DNA of 64,000 nucleotides from Candidatus Aegiribacteria sp. MLS_C (GCA_002030045.1 LQBI01000030.1:1-64000), one strand, 5' to 3'; shown: positions 27,000 through 36,083, counted from the stretch's first letter. Numbers and translations: made by a program. The notes: generated by a model not told the origin, from the sequence alone.

Positions 27000-28229
27000 A
27001 TGGACCTGGAAAGGCTCAGGAGAAGCTACGCGGAACTGCTGGTCGGAACCGGCGTAAACCTGCAGGAGGGTCAGCCCCTGCTGGTGAGGACCGAGCCCGT
27101 GCAGAGGGGTTTCGTGCATATGCTGGCGGAGGCGGCCTACGGCAGGGGTGCCTCCTTCGTGAACGTCGAGTACTACGATCCGGCCCTGAGCCGCATCCGC
27201 TTGGACCGTTCGGTCAGGAACGAGTACACGGCCTTCGTTCCTTCCTACACAGAGGACATGTACGCGGCCTTCATCGAGGAGGGCTGGGCCAGTCTCTCGC
27301 TGCGGGGTCCCGATGAACCGGACATCATGGAGGGTGCGGACCCGGGAAGGATGGCCGCGGCCGGAAAAGCTTCCTCGATGGCCATGCGCGGTTTCCTGAA
27401 GGGTATATCGGCCAACAGGATCTCCTGGAACGTCTGCCTCCATCCCTCGAGGAAGTGGGCCGGAAAGGTCCTCGGGAGTGAAAACGACTGGGAGGTCCGC
27501 ATATGGGAACTCCTGGCACCCATACTCAGACTGGACGCCGCCGACCCTTCCGCCGCTTGGATGGAGCACGACGCCGAGCTGAAGAGGAGATGCGCCTACA
27601 TGAACGGGGCCGGGTACGACCAGATACGTTTTGTCGGACCCGGCACGGACCTCTACGTGGGAATGGCACCGGACAGGACCTTCGTCGGAGGAAGATGCAC
27701 GAACCGGGCCGGTGTGGGTTTCTTCCCTAACATCCCGACCGAGGAGATATTCAGCACCCCCCACCGGAAGAGGGTGAGAGGTACGGCAAGGACCACCAGG
27801 CCGGTGGAGGTGATGGGTGCTTCGGTCGAGGGCGCCTGGTTCCGGTTCGAGGACGGAAGGGTGGTCGACTTCGGAGCGGATAGGAACAGGGAGGTCCTCG
27901 AGAAATACCTGGAGTTCGACACCGGGTCGTCATCCCTCGGCGAGGTCGCCCTCGTGGATGCAGGCTCGCCCGTCTTCAGGAGCGGGCGTACCTTCCACAG
28001 CATTCTCTTCGACGAGAACGCCGCCAGCCATATCGCCCTGGGCAACGGTTACGCCGACTGCATCGAGGGAGGCACCGGGATGACCGATGATGAGCTGGAG
28101 GCTGCGGGATGCAATTCCTCACTGGTGCATACGGACTTCATGATAGGTTCGGAAGAGGTTTCGGTGTACGGCGTTCTCGATGACGGCACGGAGATGCTGG
28201 TCATGGAGAAAGGCCGGTTCGTGATTTAG
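27000..28229 (+). CDS. M29-family metal-dependent aminopeptidase
   Basis: The protein (409 residues from this start) matches thermophilic aminopeptidase T/AmpS. Likely metal ligands are the Glu of [11 protein letters not shown], the Glu of LGEVAL, the His of [10 protein letters not shown] and the His/Asp of VHTDFMIGS. It would trim peptides in the cytosol, consistent with amino-acid fermentation. Possible starts are ATG at 26970, 26991 and 27000; 27000 is preferred because the family starts near [13 protein letters not shown] and GAGGGGAG lies upstream. Confidence 0.92.
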   Translation: MDLERLRRSYAELLVGTGVNLQEGQPLLVRTEPVQRGFVHMLAEAAYGRGASFVNVEYYDPALSRIRLDRSVRNEYTAFVPSYTEDMYAAFIEEGWASLSLRGPDEPDIMEGADPGRMAAAGKASSMAMRGFLKGISANRISWNVCLHPSRKWAGKVLGSENDWEVRIWELLAPILRLDAADPSAAWMEHDAELKRRCAYMNGAGYDQIRFVGPGTDLYVGMAPDRTFVGGRCTNRAGVGFFPNIPTEEIFSTPHRKRVRGTARTTRPVEVMGASVEGAWFRFEDGRVVDFGADRNREVLEKYLEFDTGSSSLGEVALVDAGSPVFRSGRTFHSILFDENAASHIALGNGYADCIEGGTGMTDDELEAAGCNSSLVHTDFMIGSEEVSVYGVLDDGTEMLVMEKGRFVI

Positions 28230-28240
28230 GAGGGTGGAAA

Positions 28241-28417
28241 ATGCTCGACGACAGACTCCTGGAGATACTCGCCTGTCCCAGGTGCAAGGGTGAGCTGGAG
28301 TACCGGACCGAACCCGACGAGGTTCTGGTCTGTCACTCATGCAGACTGGTCTACGAGGTCAGGGAGGGTATTCCGATAATGCTCATCGACGAAGCCAAGC
28401 CCCTGGAGGAAGACTGA
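28241..28417 (+). CDS. Trm112/UPF0434-family zinc-ribbon protein
   Basis: This 58-residue protein has CPRC (residues 12-15) and CHSC (about 31-34) zinc-ligand pairs, the family start [12 protein letters not shown] and the typical VREGIPIML near its C-terminus. Bacterial members (YcaR-like) are often near lipid A or methyltransferase genes; in eukaryotes and archaea Trm112 activates methyltransferases. ATG at 28241 with GGAGGG SD. It lies 11 bases after the aminopeptidase gene. Confidence 0.88.
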   Translation: MLDDRLLEILACPRCKGELEYRTEPDEVLVCHSCRLVYEVREGIPIMLIDEAKPLEED

Positions 28418-28461
28418 CGGCGGAAGGCCGCGGGCGGGCCGGCAGGGACGGGGAGGGCATC

Positions 28462-28719
28462 ATTCAGCTCCGCATCAAGGTGGTACCGCGGGCATCGGTC
28501 ACCGGCGTAAGGGGCAGGATGGCGGACGGCACTGTAAGGATATCGCTGAAGTCCCCCCCCGCTGACGGAAGGGCCAACGACGAACTCATCGGTTTCCTGG
28601 CCGATGAGTTCGGGACCTCCAGGTCCTCGGTCCGGCTGCTGTCGGGAGCCGCCTCGCGAAGGAAACTCGTCTCCGTAGACTCCCGTACCAGGGACCCCGC
28701 CTGGCTGAAGGAAGAGTGA
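28462..28719 (+). CDS. YggU/DUF167-family protein with apparent non-canonical start
   Basis: The core LRIKVVPRAS...PPADGRANDELIGFLADEFG is diagnostic for YggU/DUF167, a small soluble family of unknown function. No ATG, GTG or TTG precedes the first conserved strand after position 28417. I place the start at ATT (28462), five bases after GGGGAGG, giving 85 residues. ATC at 28459, or CTG at 28414 (overlapping the upstream stop, with GGAGGA before it), are alternatives. GTG at 28480 would delete the first beta strand. Confidence 0.85.
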   Translation: MQLRIKVVPRASVTGVRGRMADGTVRISLKSPPADGRANDELIGFLADEFGTSRSSVRLLSGAASRRKLVSVDSRTRDPAWLKEE

Positions 28720-28750
28720 AGAGATTCGGCGGGGGGATCTGAGGGGGGTC

Positions 28751-31522
28751 CTGGTCGGAAGGCGGCACCAGCTGTCCGAGGCAGTCCGGTTCGCCGATTC
28801 GGTGGAAATGGACGGCGGGACCGGGCTGGTCCGCATCTGGGCCCCTCCCGGACTGGGCAAGACCAGACTTGTCCTGGAGATGGAAAGGTCGATGCCTTCC
28901 CGAAGGTTCCTCTATCTCAGGGGAGACCGACCTCCGGGCGGGACCGTATTCGGAGCTTTTCTCGCTCAGTGGTTCGGACTGGACCCTCGCAGGGAAGTCC
29001 GGTGGAACCGGGAAGCGTTCGAAAGGGTATGGCAGGGACTGTCGCTTGACCCGGCCGCCCGTCACCTGGACCTCGAGGGCAGGAAGCCTTTTCTGAGTCA
29101 TCTGGCCGGTCTTCCGGCGGATGAGGTCGTCACCCGCGCGGACCCCGAGGAGAGATGGGAGAGGACCGCCGCCTCCCTCACATGCCTGATGGACATACTT
29201 GCCTCAAGGCAGAGCCTGGTCGTGGTCCTCGAGGACCTCCACCGGTTCACCCGGGACGAGATCGGCATGACATCCAGGATCATCGGTGCAGGGACCGGCG
29301 CTTCGAGGCTTTTCGTGGTCACCGGAAGACCGGACGATGAGGGGATCCCGCCGGGACTGACGAGTATCTCGCCCATGGTGCCGGCGCTGGAGATCCGGCT
29401 GGAGGGGCTCCCCAGGCACAGCCTGACCGAATTCCTGGAGGAGGGCGGAGCGGAACGTCCATCCCGGGACCTGGAGGAGTACCTCTGGAACGTTGCCGGG
29501 GGGGTTCCACTGTTCCTGGGTCTCGCGGTGGATTATCTCAGGGAGTCCGGAAGACTGGCAGTCTCCCCGGATGGAACGGGACTGGCCTCGCCTGCGGGCC
29601 GGCTCCCGTCGTCGATCGAGGAGATATTCAGGTCAAGGTTCGACCTCCTGACACCCTTCGAGAGGAAGCTGGCAGCCGCCGGGGCGGTGGTCGGCCCCGG
29701 AGTCCCGCTCAGCGAGCTTATGGCCATGGCGGACTGCGACGGACCCGAAGACGGCCCGGATCGCGGCAGACTGTCCTGGATCATGACACTGGAAGATGAC
29801 GTAACGGTCTTCACCCACGAGATGGTAAGGGAATGGGTACTGGGATCGGTCCCAATCGAGCAGCTGCCGGACCTCCATCTGAGAGCAGCGGAAGTCCTTG
29901 CCGGAAGGAAGGGGATTCCGGCTTCGCCTTCGCTTTCCGAGAGGCTGGCCGGTCATCTCATGATGGGGGGGGACACGGAGAGGGCTCTGGAGTACCTGGA
30001 GAGTGCGGCCAGGGGGTACGCCGGGGATTTCAGGAACGACCTGTCCGCCAGGCTGTACCGGAAACTGGTCCCTCTTCTCGAGGACCCGGGCAGGATCCGG
30101 CGGGAACTGGATCTGTACGACGTCTACAAGCAGGCGGGACTCCTGAGGGAAGCCGCGGATCTCCTCTCCTCGACCCTGAAGAGGGCCGATCCCTCTGCCG
30201 TGCCTCCGGGCCTGCTGGCGGAGGTGGAACTCAGGCTCGGCGAGAGCCTGGGCTCAGCCGGCAGGCTGGAGAGGGCGGAGGAACTGGTAAGGGACAGCCT
30301 GAGGATCTTCACCGGCCTGGACGATCTGGAGAACATGTCCAGGGCACACAGACAGCTGGGCATGATACTGATGGCCTCCGGCAGGACGGAGGAGGCCCTG
30401 GAGTCCACCGGCAGCTCCGTAGAGCTGGCCAGGAGGACGGGGGACGCGAGACTCGTCTGCGCCGCCCTCTACTGGGCGGCGATCAACTGGCGTGAAGTGG
30501 GGGACCACCGGCGTATGGAGTCCTGCACCCTGGAGCAGGTGGAGCTGGCCGCGGCCTCGGGTCTGACACGCAGCATAATAGCCGGCTATGACAACCTGAT
30601 GCGAGTCCACATCTACAGGGGGGAATACGGCGAGGCCGAGGAGGTCCACGAGAAGCTGAGGGAGGCGGCCGAGAGGACCGCCAACTGGGCCGCCCTGAAC
30701 ACCGCCGCCAGCAAGATGGGAATCATACACCTTCGCAGGGGCGAGACAGGCGAAGCCGCGGACTGCTTCCGAAGATGCCTGTCGCTGTCGGACAGGACGG
30801 GCAATCTGCGGGCCCGATGCGCTGCCCTCGGCAATCTCGCCCACGCGGCGGTCCTGACGAAGGATACCTCGGCCGCCATGGTCTTTGCAACGGAACTCAT
30901 AGACCTCGCGGGAAGAATCGGCTACGTACCGGGACTGATGTCCGGATACGCCAGGATGGCATACGTGCTCAGAATGATGGGGGATCTCCATTCGGCTCTG
31001 GAATGCCTGCAGACCCAGATAGAGTACGCGGAAGTGCTGAAGGATTCCCGCAACATCTCCGACGCCTGGGCGATGACCGCGGAGATACAGTACGTACTGG
31101 GCGACCTGGACGGTTCGCTGGCCAGCATAGAGAGAGCGCTGGAACATTCGACTGCGGCCGGCGACATGCTCCTCCGGGGGAGCCAGCTGGTTCAGAAGGG
31201 AAGGTACCTCTTCATGGCCGGCGACCCCGAAGGCGCGGCCGTTCACCTGATGGAAGCCCTGAAGAACAACAGGGACAGGAAGGGTCGGGAGCACGTGGTA
31301 TTACGTTGCCGGATGTACCTGGAGGCCATCGCCGGGAACGACGTGACAGGTATGCTCCGGGAGGACATGGAACCCGAGGTGGAGGCTGAGGTGCACTTCC
31401 TCCGCTGGAAGGTAACTGGCGATCCCGCTTCGGCGGAGAGGGCCAGGGCTCTCCTGGATCTGGCAGGTCCCTTCGAATCCCATCCGATCCTTCGAGCGCT
31501 CGCGGACACCGTATCTTCCTGA
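28751..31522 (+). CDS. large AAA/STAND-like ATPase with TPR repeats
   Basis: From CTG at 28751 the protein has 923 residues. It begins with the VGRRHQL box of AAA_16/STAND ATPases, then Walker A (PPGLGKTR, about residue 33) and Walker B-like VVVLEDLHRF (about 157). A winged-helix-like middle follows. From about residue 380 to 880 there are many TPR-type helix pairs. No DNA-binding, kinase, nuclease or cyclase domain is fused, unlike MalT or adenylate cyclase relatives. A GTG at 28802 would lose the VGR box. CTG at 28751 has GAGGGG as SD; CTG 28739 and ATT 28724 are alternatives. Confidence 0.82.
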   Translation: MVGRRHQLSEAVRFADSVEMDGGTGLVRIWAPPGLGKTRLVLEMERSMPSRRFLYLRGDRPPGGTVFGAFLAQWFGLDPRREVRWNREAFERVWQGLSLDPAARHLDLEGRKPFLSHLAGLPADEVVTRADPEERWERTAASLTCLMDILASRQSLVVVLEDLHRFTRDEIGMTSRIIGAGTGASRLFVVTGRPDDEGIPPGLTSISPMVPALEIRLEGLPRHSLTEFLEEGGAERPSRDLEEYLWNVAGGVPLFLGLAVDYLRESGRLAVSPDGTGLASPAGRLPSSIEEIFRSRFDLLTPFERKLAAAGAVVGPGVPLSELMAMADCDGPEDGPDRGRLSWIMTLEDDVTVFTHEMVREWVLGSVPIEQLPDLHLRAAEVLAGRKGIPASPSLSERLAGHLMMGGDTERALEYLESAARGYAGDFRNDLSARLYRKLVPLLEDPGRIRRELDLYDVYKQAGLLREAADLLSSTLKRADPSAVPPGLLAEVELRLGESLGSAGRLERAEELVRDSLRIFTGLDDLENMSRAHRQLGMILMASGRTEEALESTGSSVELARRTGDARLVCAALYWAAINWREVGDHRRMESCTLEQVELAAASGLTRSIIAGYDNLMRVHIYRGEYGEAEEVHEKLREAAERTANWAALNTAASKMGIIHLRRGETGEAADCFRRCLSLSDRTGNLRARCAALGNLAHAAVLTKDTSAAMVFATELIDLAGRIGYVPGLMSGYARMAYVLRMMGDLHSALECLQTQIEYAEVLKDSRNISDAWAMTAEIQYVLGDLDGSLASIERALEHSTAAGDMLLRGSQLVQKGRYLFMAGDPEGAAVHLMEALKNNRDRKGREHVVLRCRMYLEAIAGNDVTGMLREDMEPEVEAEVHFLRWKVTGDPASAERARALLDLAGPFESHPILRALADTVSS

Positions 31523-31593
31523 AGAGCCCCTGACTCGTTGACATCAGGCCGCGGCTTATCCATCTTCGTACGTCTGATTGAAAGGGGATTCCT

Positions 31594-32065
31594 ATGGACA
31601 AGAAGCGCAGACTGAACCTTATCGCGGCAGTTGCCGGTATAATCGGTTCCTTACCTTCCCTGGGCCAGCCACCCGTTCTTCGGCTCCGTAAGCGGTCTCG
31701 ACGGTGACGGCAAGTTCACTCTCGTGCTGTTCGCCATAGCCGGCGCGCTGGTGTTCTTCGCCGGGAACAGGGCCGAGCCTCTGAAGAAGGGTCTTTCCCT
31801 TGTGGTGTGGATAGCCGCCGGTATTGCGGCCGTGATAGGTCTGATCGATCTCAGGAATATCAACAACACCGGCTTCAGTGTTGGTATAGGCTTATGGATT
31901 CTGGTGATCGCCGGCATCGCCGTGGTCGTCAACACTCTTTTCCTGAAGGGCTCGAAGGCGGAGGATACGGTCTACGCCCCTCCGTCCCCTCCCGCCCCGA
32001 AACCGGCTCCAGAACCGGTGGCTCCGAATCCGGAACCGGAGCCCGAGGAGGAAGATAAGGAGTAG
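31594..32065 (+). pseudogene. small multi-helix membrane protein gene interrupted by a one-base frameshift
   Basis: ATG at 31594 has an SD (AAAGGGG) and opens MDKKRRLNLIAAVAGIIGS, but the frame stops after about 38 codons. The +1 frame continues directly with a loop and three hydrophobic helices and a Pro/Glu-rich tail to 32065. Removing the A at 31653 joins them through GSFLPWASHPFFG, a natural first-loop sequence. So the region encodes one protein of about 156 residues with a single-base insertion near 31653. This may be a true mutation, an assembly error or phase variation. A GTG at 31724 could still start a fragment. Confidence 0.75.
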
Positions 32066-32095
32066 CGGTCCCGGGGCCGTTCCCTACCGAATTGC

Positions 32096-32127
32096 AGGCG
32101 CCCTTTCACCGGGGCGCCTCGCTTTTT
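32096..32127 (+). terminator. rho-independent terminator
   Basis: AGGCGCCC (32096-32103) pairs perfectly with GGGCGCCT (32112-32119) around an 8-base loop, followed by CGC and TTTTT (32123-32127). It ends transcription of the frameshifted membrane-protein gene. Confidence 0.8.
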
Positions 32128-32170
32128 CGGCAGTTCTAGTACTGCAATCGAGGTAACTGCGGGCCGCAGA

Positions 32171-32199
32171 TTGTTAAGCACGGTCCCGAAGGTTATGTT
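32171..32199 (+). promoter_or_regulatory. possible promoter for the PNP-like gene and ileS
   Basis: TTGTTA (32171-32176) and TATGTT (32194-32199) are separated by 17 bases, downstream of a terminator and 38 bases before the ATG at 32238. Each box matches consensus at four of six positions. Confidence 0.35.
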
Positions 32200-32237
32200 C
32201 GGCGTTCCGTGAACCTGCTTATCAGAAGAGGTACGTA

Positions 32238-32777
32238 ATGGTGGCAGTGATACCCCCTGAATGGGACCTTTCCCCTTCAGGAGGAACGGTCGTGGTGAGA
32301 CGGAGCGGACCGGGGGAAGCCCTGGAAGATGTTCGCAGAGCCCTGTCCGATGGCGAGAGGCTCTTCCTGATAGGGACGGAGGGAGCAGCCCTGAAGAACG
32401 GGTTCGTGGTTGCTACCGACCACATGGCCCTGTTCGGCTCCAGCGCCCTCGCAGGACCAAACCGCGACGACCTGGGCCCCAGGTTCCCTTCGCTGATGGG
32501 CCTTTATCTCGCCCCCGCGGGAGACTGGGAAACCGGCGTCGTTGCCAGGGTGCCCGACTGGAAACTGGCGACGCCTGCGGAATTCAGGCTCCTCGGTGCG
32601 GAAGCCCTGGTATCGGAGGGAGTGGGAGAAGCCGAGATCGCGGGTCACGGGGGAGGAAGGGTGCTCTTGCTCGTCAGGTGCCATTTATGGGGCAGTATGA
32701 ACCGGCAGGAACCGCCATTGATGGAAGCGGCAGCTGCAGCTGCCGCGGCCGCGGCCGCGGCGGATATGGGAAACTAA
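32238..32777 (+). CDS. shortened purine nucleoside phosphorylase-like protein, probably non-catalytic
   Basis: The 179-residue protein aligns with the middle and C-terminal parts of trimeric PNP/MTA phosphorylase. VATDHMALFG and GPNRDDLGPRFPSLM correspond to the family ITDHINL and GPN...GPRFP motifs, and a later GAEALV...GHGGGRV segment matches the base-binding region. The N-terminal phosphate-binding GSGLG and the RFHYYEG segments are absent. Positions equivalent to the purine-contacting Glu and Asn appear to be Ala and His. It ends in a 12-residue poly-Ala run. ATG at 32238 with AGAGGT as SD. It precedes ileS by 25 bases. Confidence 0.7.
   Translation: MVAVIPPEWDLSPSGGTVVVRRSGPGEALEDVRRALSDGERLFLIGTEGAALKNGFVVATDHMALFGSSALAGPNRDDLGPRFPSLMGLYLAPAGDWETGVVARVPDWKLATPAEFRLLGAEALVSEGVGEAEIAGHGGGRVLLLVRCHLWGSMNRQEPPLMEAAAAAAAAAAAADMGN
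32727..32762 (+). repeat. 12-codon GCN tract encoding poly-Ala
   Basis: Twelve consecutive Ala codons close to the end of the PNP-like gene, made of a GCAGCT duplication followed by repeated GCCGCG units. Such tracts can change length by slippage. The third-base mix shows it is not a pure microsatellite. Confidence 0.9.
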
Positions 32778-32802
32778 GCATTCACCGAGGGAGGTGAGGA
32801 GC

Positions 32803-35580
32803 GTGAACTATAAGGATACCATAAAGTTGCCAAGGACCAGCTTCTCCATGAAGGGCAACCTCATCGCCATGGAACCGGAGACACTGGAAAGATGGAAACG
32901 CGATGACATATACGGCAGGATAAGGAAGGCGCGCAAAGGCTGTCCGGAGTTCATCCTCCACGACGGGCCTCCCTACGCCAACGGCCACGTCCACCTCGGT
33001 ACCGCTCTCAACAAGATACTGAAGGATTTCATAGTCAAGTCCTACACGATGATGGGATACGACTCCCCCTACGTGCCGGGCTGGGACTGCCACGGGATGC
33101 CGATAGAGCACAGGGTGATGACCGACCAGCCGGAGAAGGGCTCGGGCCTGGACCTGGGGGAGATAAGGCACAGGTGCCGGGAATACGCGGCTAAGTACGT
33201 GGACGTCCAGAGGGAGGAGTTCAGGCGACTGGGAGTATTCGGTACCTGGGAGCGTCCCTACCTCACAATGAGCAGGGACTACGAGGCCGGCATAGTGAGG
33301 GCCTTCGGCAGTCTGGTGGAGAAGGGGTACGTCTACCAGGGCATGCGGCCCATACACTGGTGCATGAACTGCGGCACCGCACTTGCCGAGGCGGAGGTGG
33401 AGTACGGCGACCACACGTCACCCTCGATCTACGTAGCTTTCCTGCAGGAAGACGAGGCGGAGTGGGAGTCCAGGGGTGTGCCCGCGGGTACGGAGACCGT
33501 CATATGGACGACCACGCCGTGGACACTGCCGGCTAACCTCGCGGTTGCACTGAGCCCCGGCGAGAGGTACGTCCTCGTGGGATCAGGGGGCAGGACCTTC
33601 CTGGTGGCCGAGAAGAGGGCTTCCGCATTCCTGCGGGACACCGGGATGACCGGTGAAGTGCTTCCGGGAACCGTTTTCGCAGGGAACGAGCTGGAGGGGC
33701 TCCGCATGAAGCACCCGGTGTTCGGCGACAGGACCTCGGTGATGATAGTCGCCGAGCACGTGACCATGGAGGACGGTACCGGCTGCGTCCATACCGCTCC
33801 CGGACACGGCGCCGAGGACTTCATCGTAGGCCAGCAGTACGGTCTGCCCGTCTTCAGCCCGGTGGACGAGAGGGGAGTTTTCTCTGGCGAGGCCGGGAAG
33901 TACTCTGGAATGGGCGTCTTCGATGCGAACAGGGTGATCATTGACGACCTGGCCGGATCGGGCAGGCTGCTCCATGCCTCCTCGACCGCCCACAGCTACC
34001 CCCACTGCTGGAGATGCAGGAGTCCCCTGATATTCAGGGCCACCAGGCAGTTCTTCCTGGACCTTTCCAGGAGCGGTCTCAAGGACCGGGTCCTGGAAAG
34101 GGTGGACGAGGTCCAGTGGCATCCGGGATGGGGCTACGAGCGGATGCGGAACATGATGAGCGTCAGGCCCGACTGGTGCCTTTCGCGGCAGAGGGCCTGG
34201 GGGGTGGCGCTGCCGGTCTTCACCTGCGGCCGGTGCGCCGAACCTGTGCTCGACCAGGGGGTGATATACGCCGTTGCTGACCTGGTGGCGGAGAAGGGGT
34301 CCGACGTATGGTTCGATATGTCTCCGAAGGAACTCTTCGCCCTGGCGGGCCGTGAACCCCTCTGCCCAGCCTGCGGAAGCAGGGAGCTGGAGAGGGTGGA
34401 CGACATCCTCGACGTATGGTTCGACAGTTCGCTTAGCCATTACAACGTTCTCAAGGAGGACTACGGGCTCTCCCGTCCCGCCGCCGTCTACCTCGAGGCC
34501 ACAGACCAGCACAGGGGCTGGTTCGGGGTGAGCATGATAACCAGCGAGGCACTGGAGATGGGAAGACCGGCGGACCACATAATCACACACGGGCTCATAC
34601 AGGACAGGAGCGGCCGCAAGATGTCCAAGTCCCTGGGCAACGTCATATCTCCGCTGGAGATCATTGACCGGCAGGGAGCTGACATACTGCGTCTCTGGTT
34701 CGCCAGCGTGGACTACACCGCGGACTTCAGGGCGGACCTCTCCCAGCTGGACGACGCCAGGGAGGCATACCGGAAGCTCAGGAACACGCTGCGGTTCATG
34801 CTGGGCAACATAGCCGGCATGGAGGACTTCGACCTGGAACCCGGGAAGCTGGCAGGCTTCGACAGGTACATATACCTTAGGTTCAGGAAGCTGATGCGCT
34901 TCTGTATTGACGAGTACGGCAGGTTCCAGTTCCACAGGGTATACCGCGAGCTGCGCAACTTCGCGGTCATAAGCCTTTCCGGGCAGTTCCTTGACATGCG
35001 CAAGGACCGTCTCTACTGCGGCGCGACCGATTCCACGGAAAGCGTCGGGACCAGGAAGGTCATGGCCTGGATGCTCAGGGGACTTGTCCAACTGCTGGCT
35101 CCGCTGATACCCTTCACCGCAGAGGAGGCATGGACGGAGCTTCCCGAAGGGCTGAGAGGAGAGGACGACAGCGTCCACCTGTCCCTCTACCCCGAGGGAG
35201 GGTCCCTGGAGGAGAGCCCGGAGGAGAGGGAGGAGCTGGAGGCCTGGACCCCGTACCTCGAGGCAAGGAAGGTGGCCCTCAAGGTGCTGGAGGAGAAGAG
35301 GGCCGCCGGGGAGATCGGCGGGGGCCTCGACGCCATGGTCCGGCTCACCGTGCCCGAAGGCATGGAGGGATCCGCAAACGGTGAGGACTGGGCCGACTTC
35401 CTGATAGTATCCCAGGCGGATGTTACCGCGGGAGAAGAGGTGACCGTCTCAGTGGAAAACGCTGCAGGAGGAAAATGCAACCGGTGCTGGAGGATACTTC
35501 CCGAGGTGGGTGAGCTTGAACCCGGCGACGTGTGCGCCAGGTGCGCGGCGGTCCTCGAGGGGATGGAACCCGATGACTGA
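32803..35580 (+). CDS. ileS: isoleucyl-tRNA synthetase
   Basis: The 925-residue class I enzyme charges tRNA-Ile. It has the HIGH-type motif PYANGHVHLGTALNK, an editing domain (about residues 190-390), GRKMSKSLGN and a C-terminal zinc motif (CNRCW...CARC). The GTG at 32803 is chosen because GGAGGTGA lies five bases upstream and it gives MNYKDTIKLPRT; another GTG lies at 32794. LspA overlaps its stop by 8 bases, the common ileS-lspA pairing. Confidence 0.97.
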   Translation: MNYKDTIKLPRTSFSMKGNLIAMEPETLERWKRDDIYGRIRKARKGCPEFILHDGPPYANGHVHLGTALNKILKDFIVKSYTMMGYDSPYVPGWDCHGMPIEHRVMTDQPEKGSGLDLGEIRHRCREYAAKYVDVQREEFRRLGVFGTWERPYLTMSRDYEAGIVRAFGSLVEKGYVYQGMRPIHWCMNCGTALAEAEVEYGDHTSPSIYVAFLQEDEAEWESRGVPAGTETVIWTTTPWTLPANLAVALSPGERYVLVGSGGRTFLVAEKRASAFLRDTGMTGEVLPGTVFAGNELEGLRMKHPVFGDRTSVMIVAEHVTMEDGTGCVHTAPGHGAEDFIVGQQYGLPVFSPVDERGVFSGEAGKYSGMGVFDANRVIIDDLAGSGRLLHASSTAHSYPHCWRCRSPLIFRATRQFFLDLSRSGLKDRVLERVDEVQWHPGWGYERMRNMMSVRPDWCLSRQRAWGVALPVFTCGRCAEPVLDQGVIYAVADLVAEKGSDVWFDMSPKELFALAGREPLCPACGSRELERVDDILDVWFDSSLSHYNVLKEDYGLSRPAAVYLEATDQHRGWFGVSMITSEALEMGRPADHIITHGLIQDRSGRKMSKSLGNVISPLEIIDRQGADILRLWFASVDYTADFRADLSQLDDAREAYRKLRNTLRFMLGNIAGMEDFDLEPGKLAGFDRYIYLRFRKLMRFCIDEYGRFQFHRVYRELRNFAVISLSGQFLDMRKDRLYCGATDSTESVGTRKVMAWMLRGLVQLLAPLIPFTAEEAWTELPEGLRGEDDSVHLSLYPEGGSLEESPEEREELEAWTPYLEARKVALKVLEEKRAAGEIGGGLDAMVRLTVPEGMEGSANGEDWADFLIVSQADVTAGEEVTVSVENAAGGKCNRCWRILPEVGELEPGDVCARCAAVLEGMEPDD

Positions 35581-36082
35581 CGGGAGGCTCCGGCTGCTGG
35601 GATATACTGCGGCGGCAGGTGTTCTTGCCGCCGACCAGGTTGCCAAGAGGATGGCCCTGGGCTGGCTGGACCTGCACAGACCGGTGGAGGTCATCGGTAA
35701 CCTTCTCAGGCTGACCCTTGTCTGGAACAGCGGGGCCGCTTTCAGCCTCCCCTGGGGCGGGCCTGTCTTCCTGGCCGTAATAACCGGTGCAGCAGCAGTA
35801 CTGGTTTCGATACTGATATGGAGACTCAGGGACCGGTCTCCCGGTTTCGTCATCGGTCTCGGCGCCATACTCGGAGGCGCCCTGGGAAACCTGCTGGACA
35901 GGTTCATGTACGGCAGGGTCGTGGATTTCATAGATATAGGTCTGGGCGGCAGTCGCTGGCCGACCTTCAATGTGGCCGACGTGGCCATCACCATGGGGGG
36001 ACTGGTCCTCGTGATCCTCTACAGGAGGAAGGGACCGGGTGAAACCGGGGAAAGTGAGGACGAAGGCCGTGGGAGCAGCTAG
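35573..36082 (+). CDS. lspA: lipoprotein signal peptidase
   Basis: The 169-residue aspartyl peptidase has four membrane helices. The catalytic Asp pair lies in NLLDRFMYGRVVDFID and FNVADVAI, and VWNSGAAFS is the other conserved motif. It removes signal peptides from Lgt-modified lipoproteins. ATG at 35573 overlaps ileS by 8 bases. Stop is one base before the carbamate kinase ATG. Confidence 0.94.
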   Translation: MTDGRLRLLGYTAAAGVLAADQVAKRMALGWLDLHRPVEVIGNLLRLTLVWNSGAAFSLPWGGPVFLAVITGAAAVLVSILIWRLRDRSPGFVIGLGAILGGALGNLLDRFMYGRVVDFIDIGLGGSRWPTFNVADVAITMGGLVLVILYRRKGPGETGESEDEGRGSS

Positions 36083-36083
36083 G

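Noticed and set aside
28802-28804. GTG at 28802 as start of the AAA/TPR ATPase
   Set aside because: It would remove the VGRRHQL box and first helix that belong to the ATPase fold.
31538-31543. TTGACA before the frameshifted membrane-protein gene as a promoter
   Set aside because: The -35 is perfect but no acceptable -10 lies at the right distance; kept only as a weak possibility.
33583-35178. Long open frame (531 codons) on the minus strand opposite ileS, and similar ones opposite ahcY, nuoF, mrdA and recN
   Set aside because: They mirror strongly coding plus-strand genes in a GC-rich genome, have no recognisable motifs and no SD context; they are antisense shadows.
36039-36083. GTG 36039 as start of carbamate kinase
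   Set aside because: It lies inside lspA and adds residues not found in the family; ATG 36084 follows the lspA stop directly.
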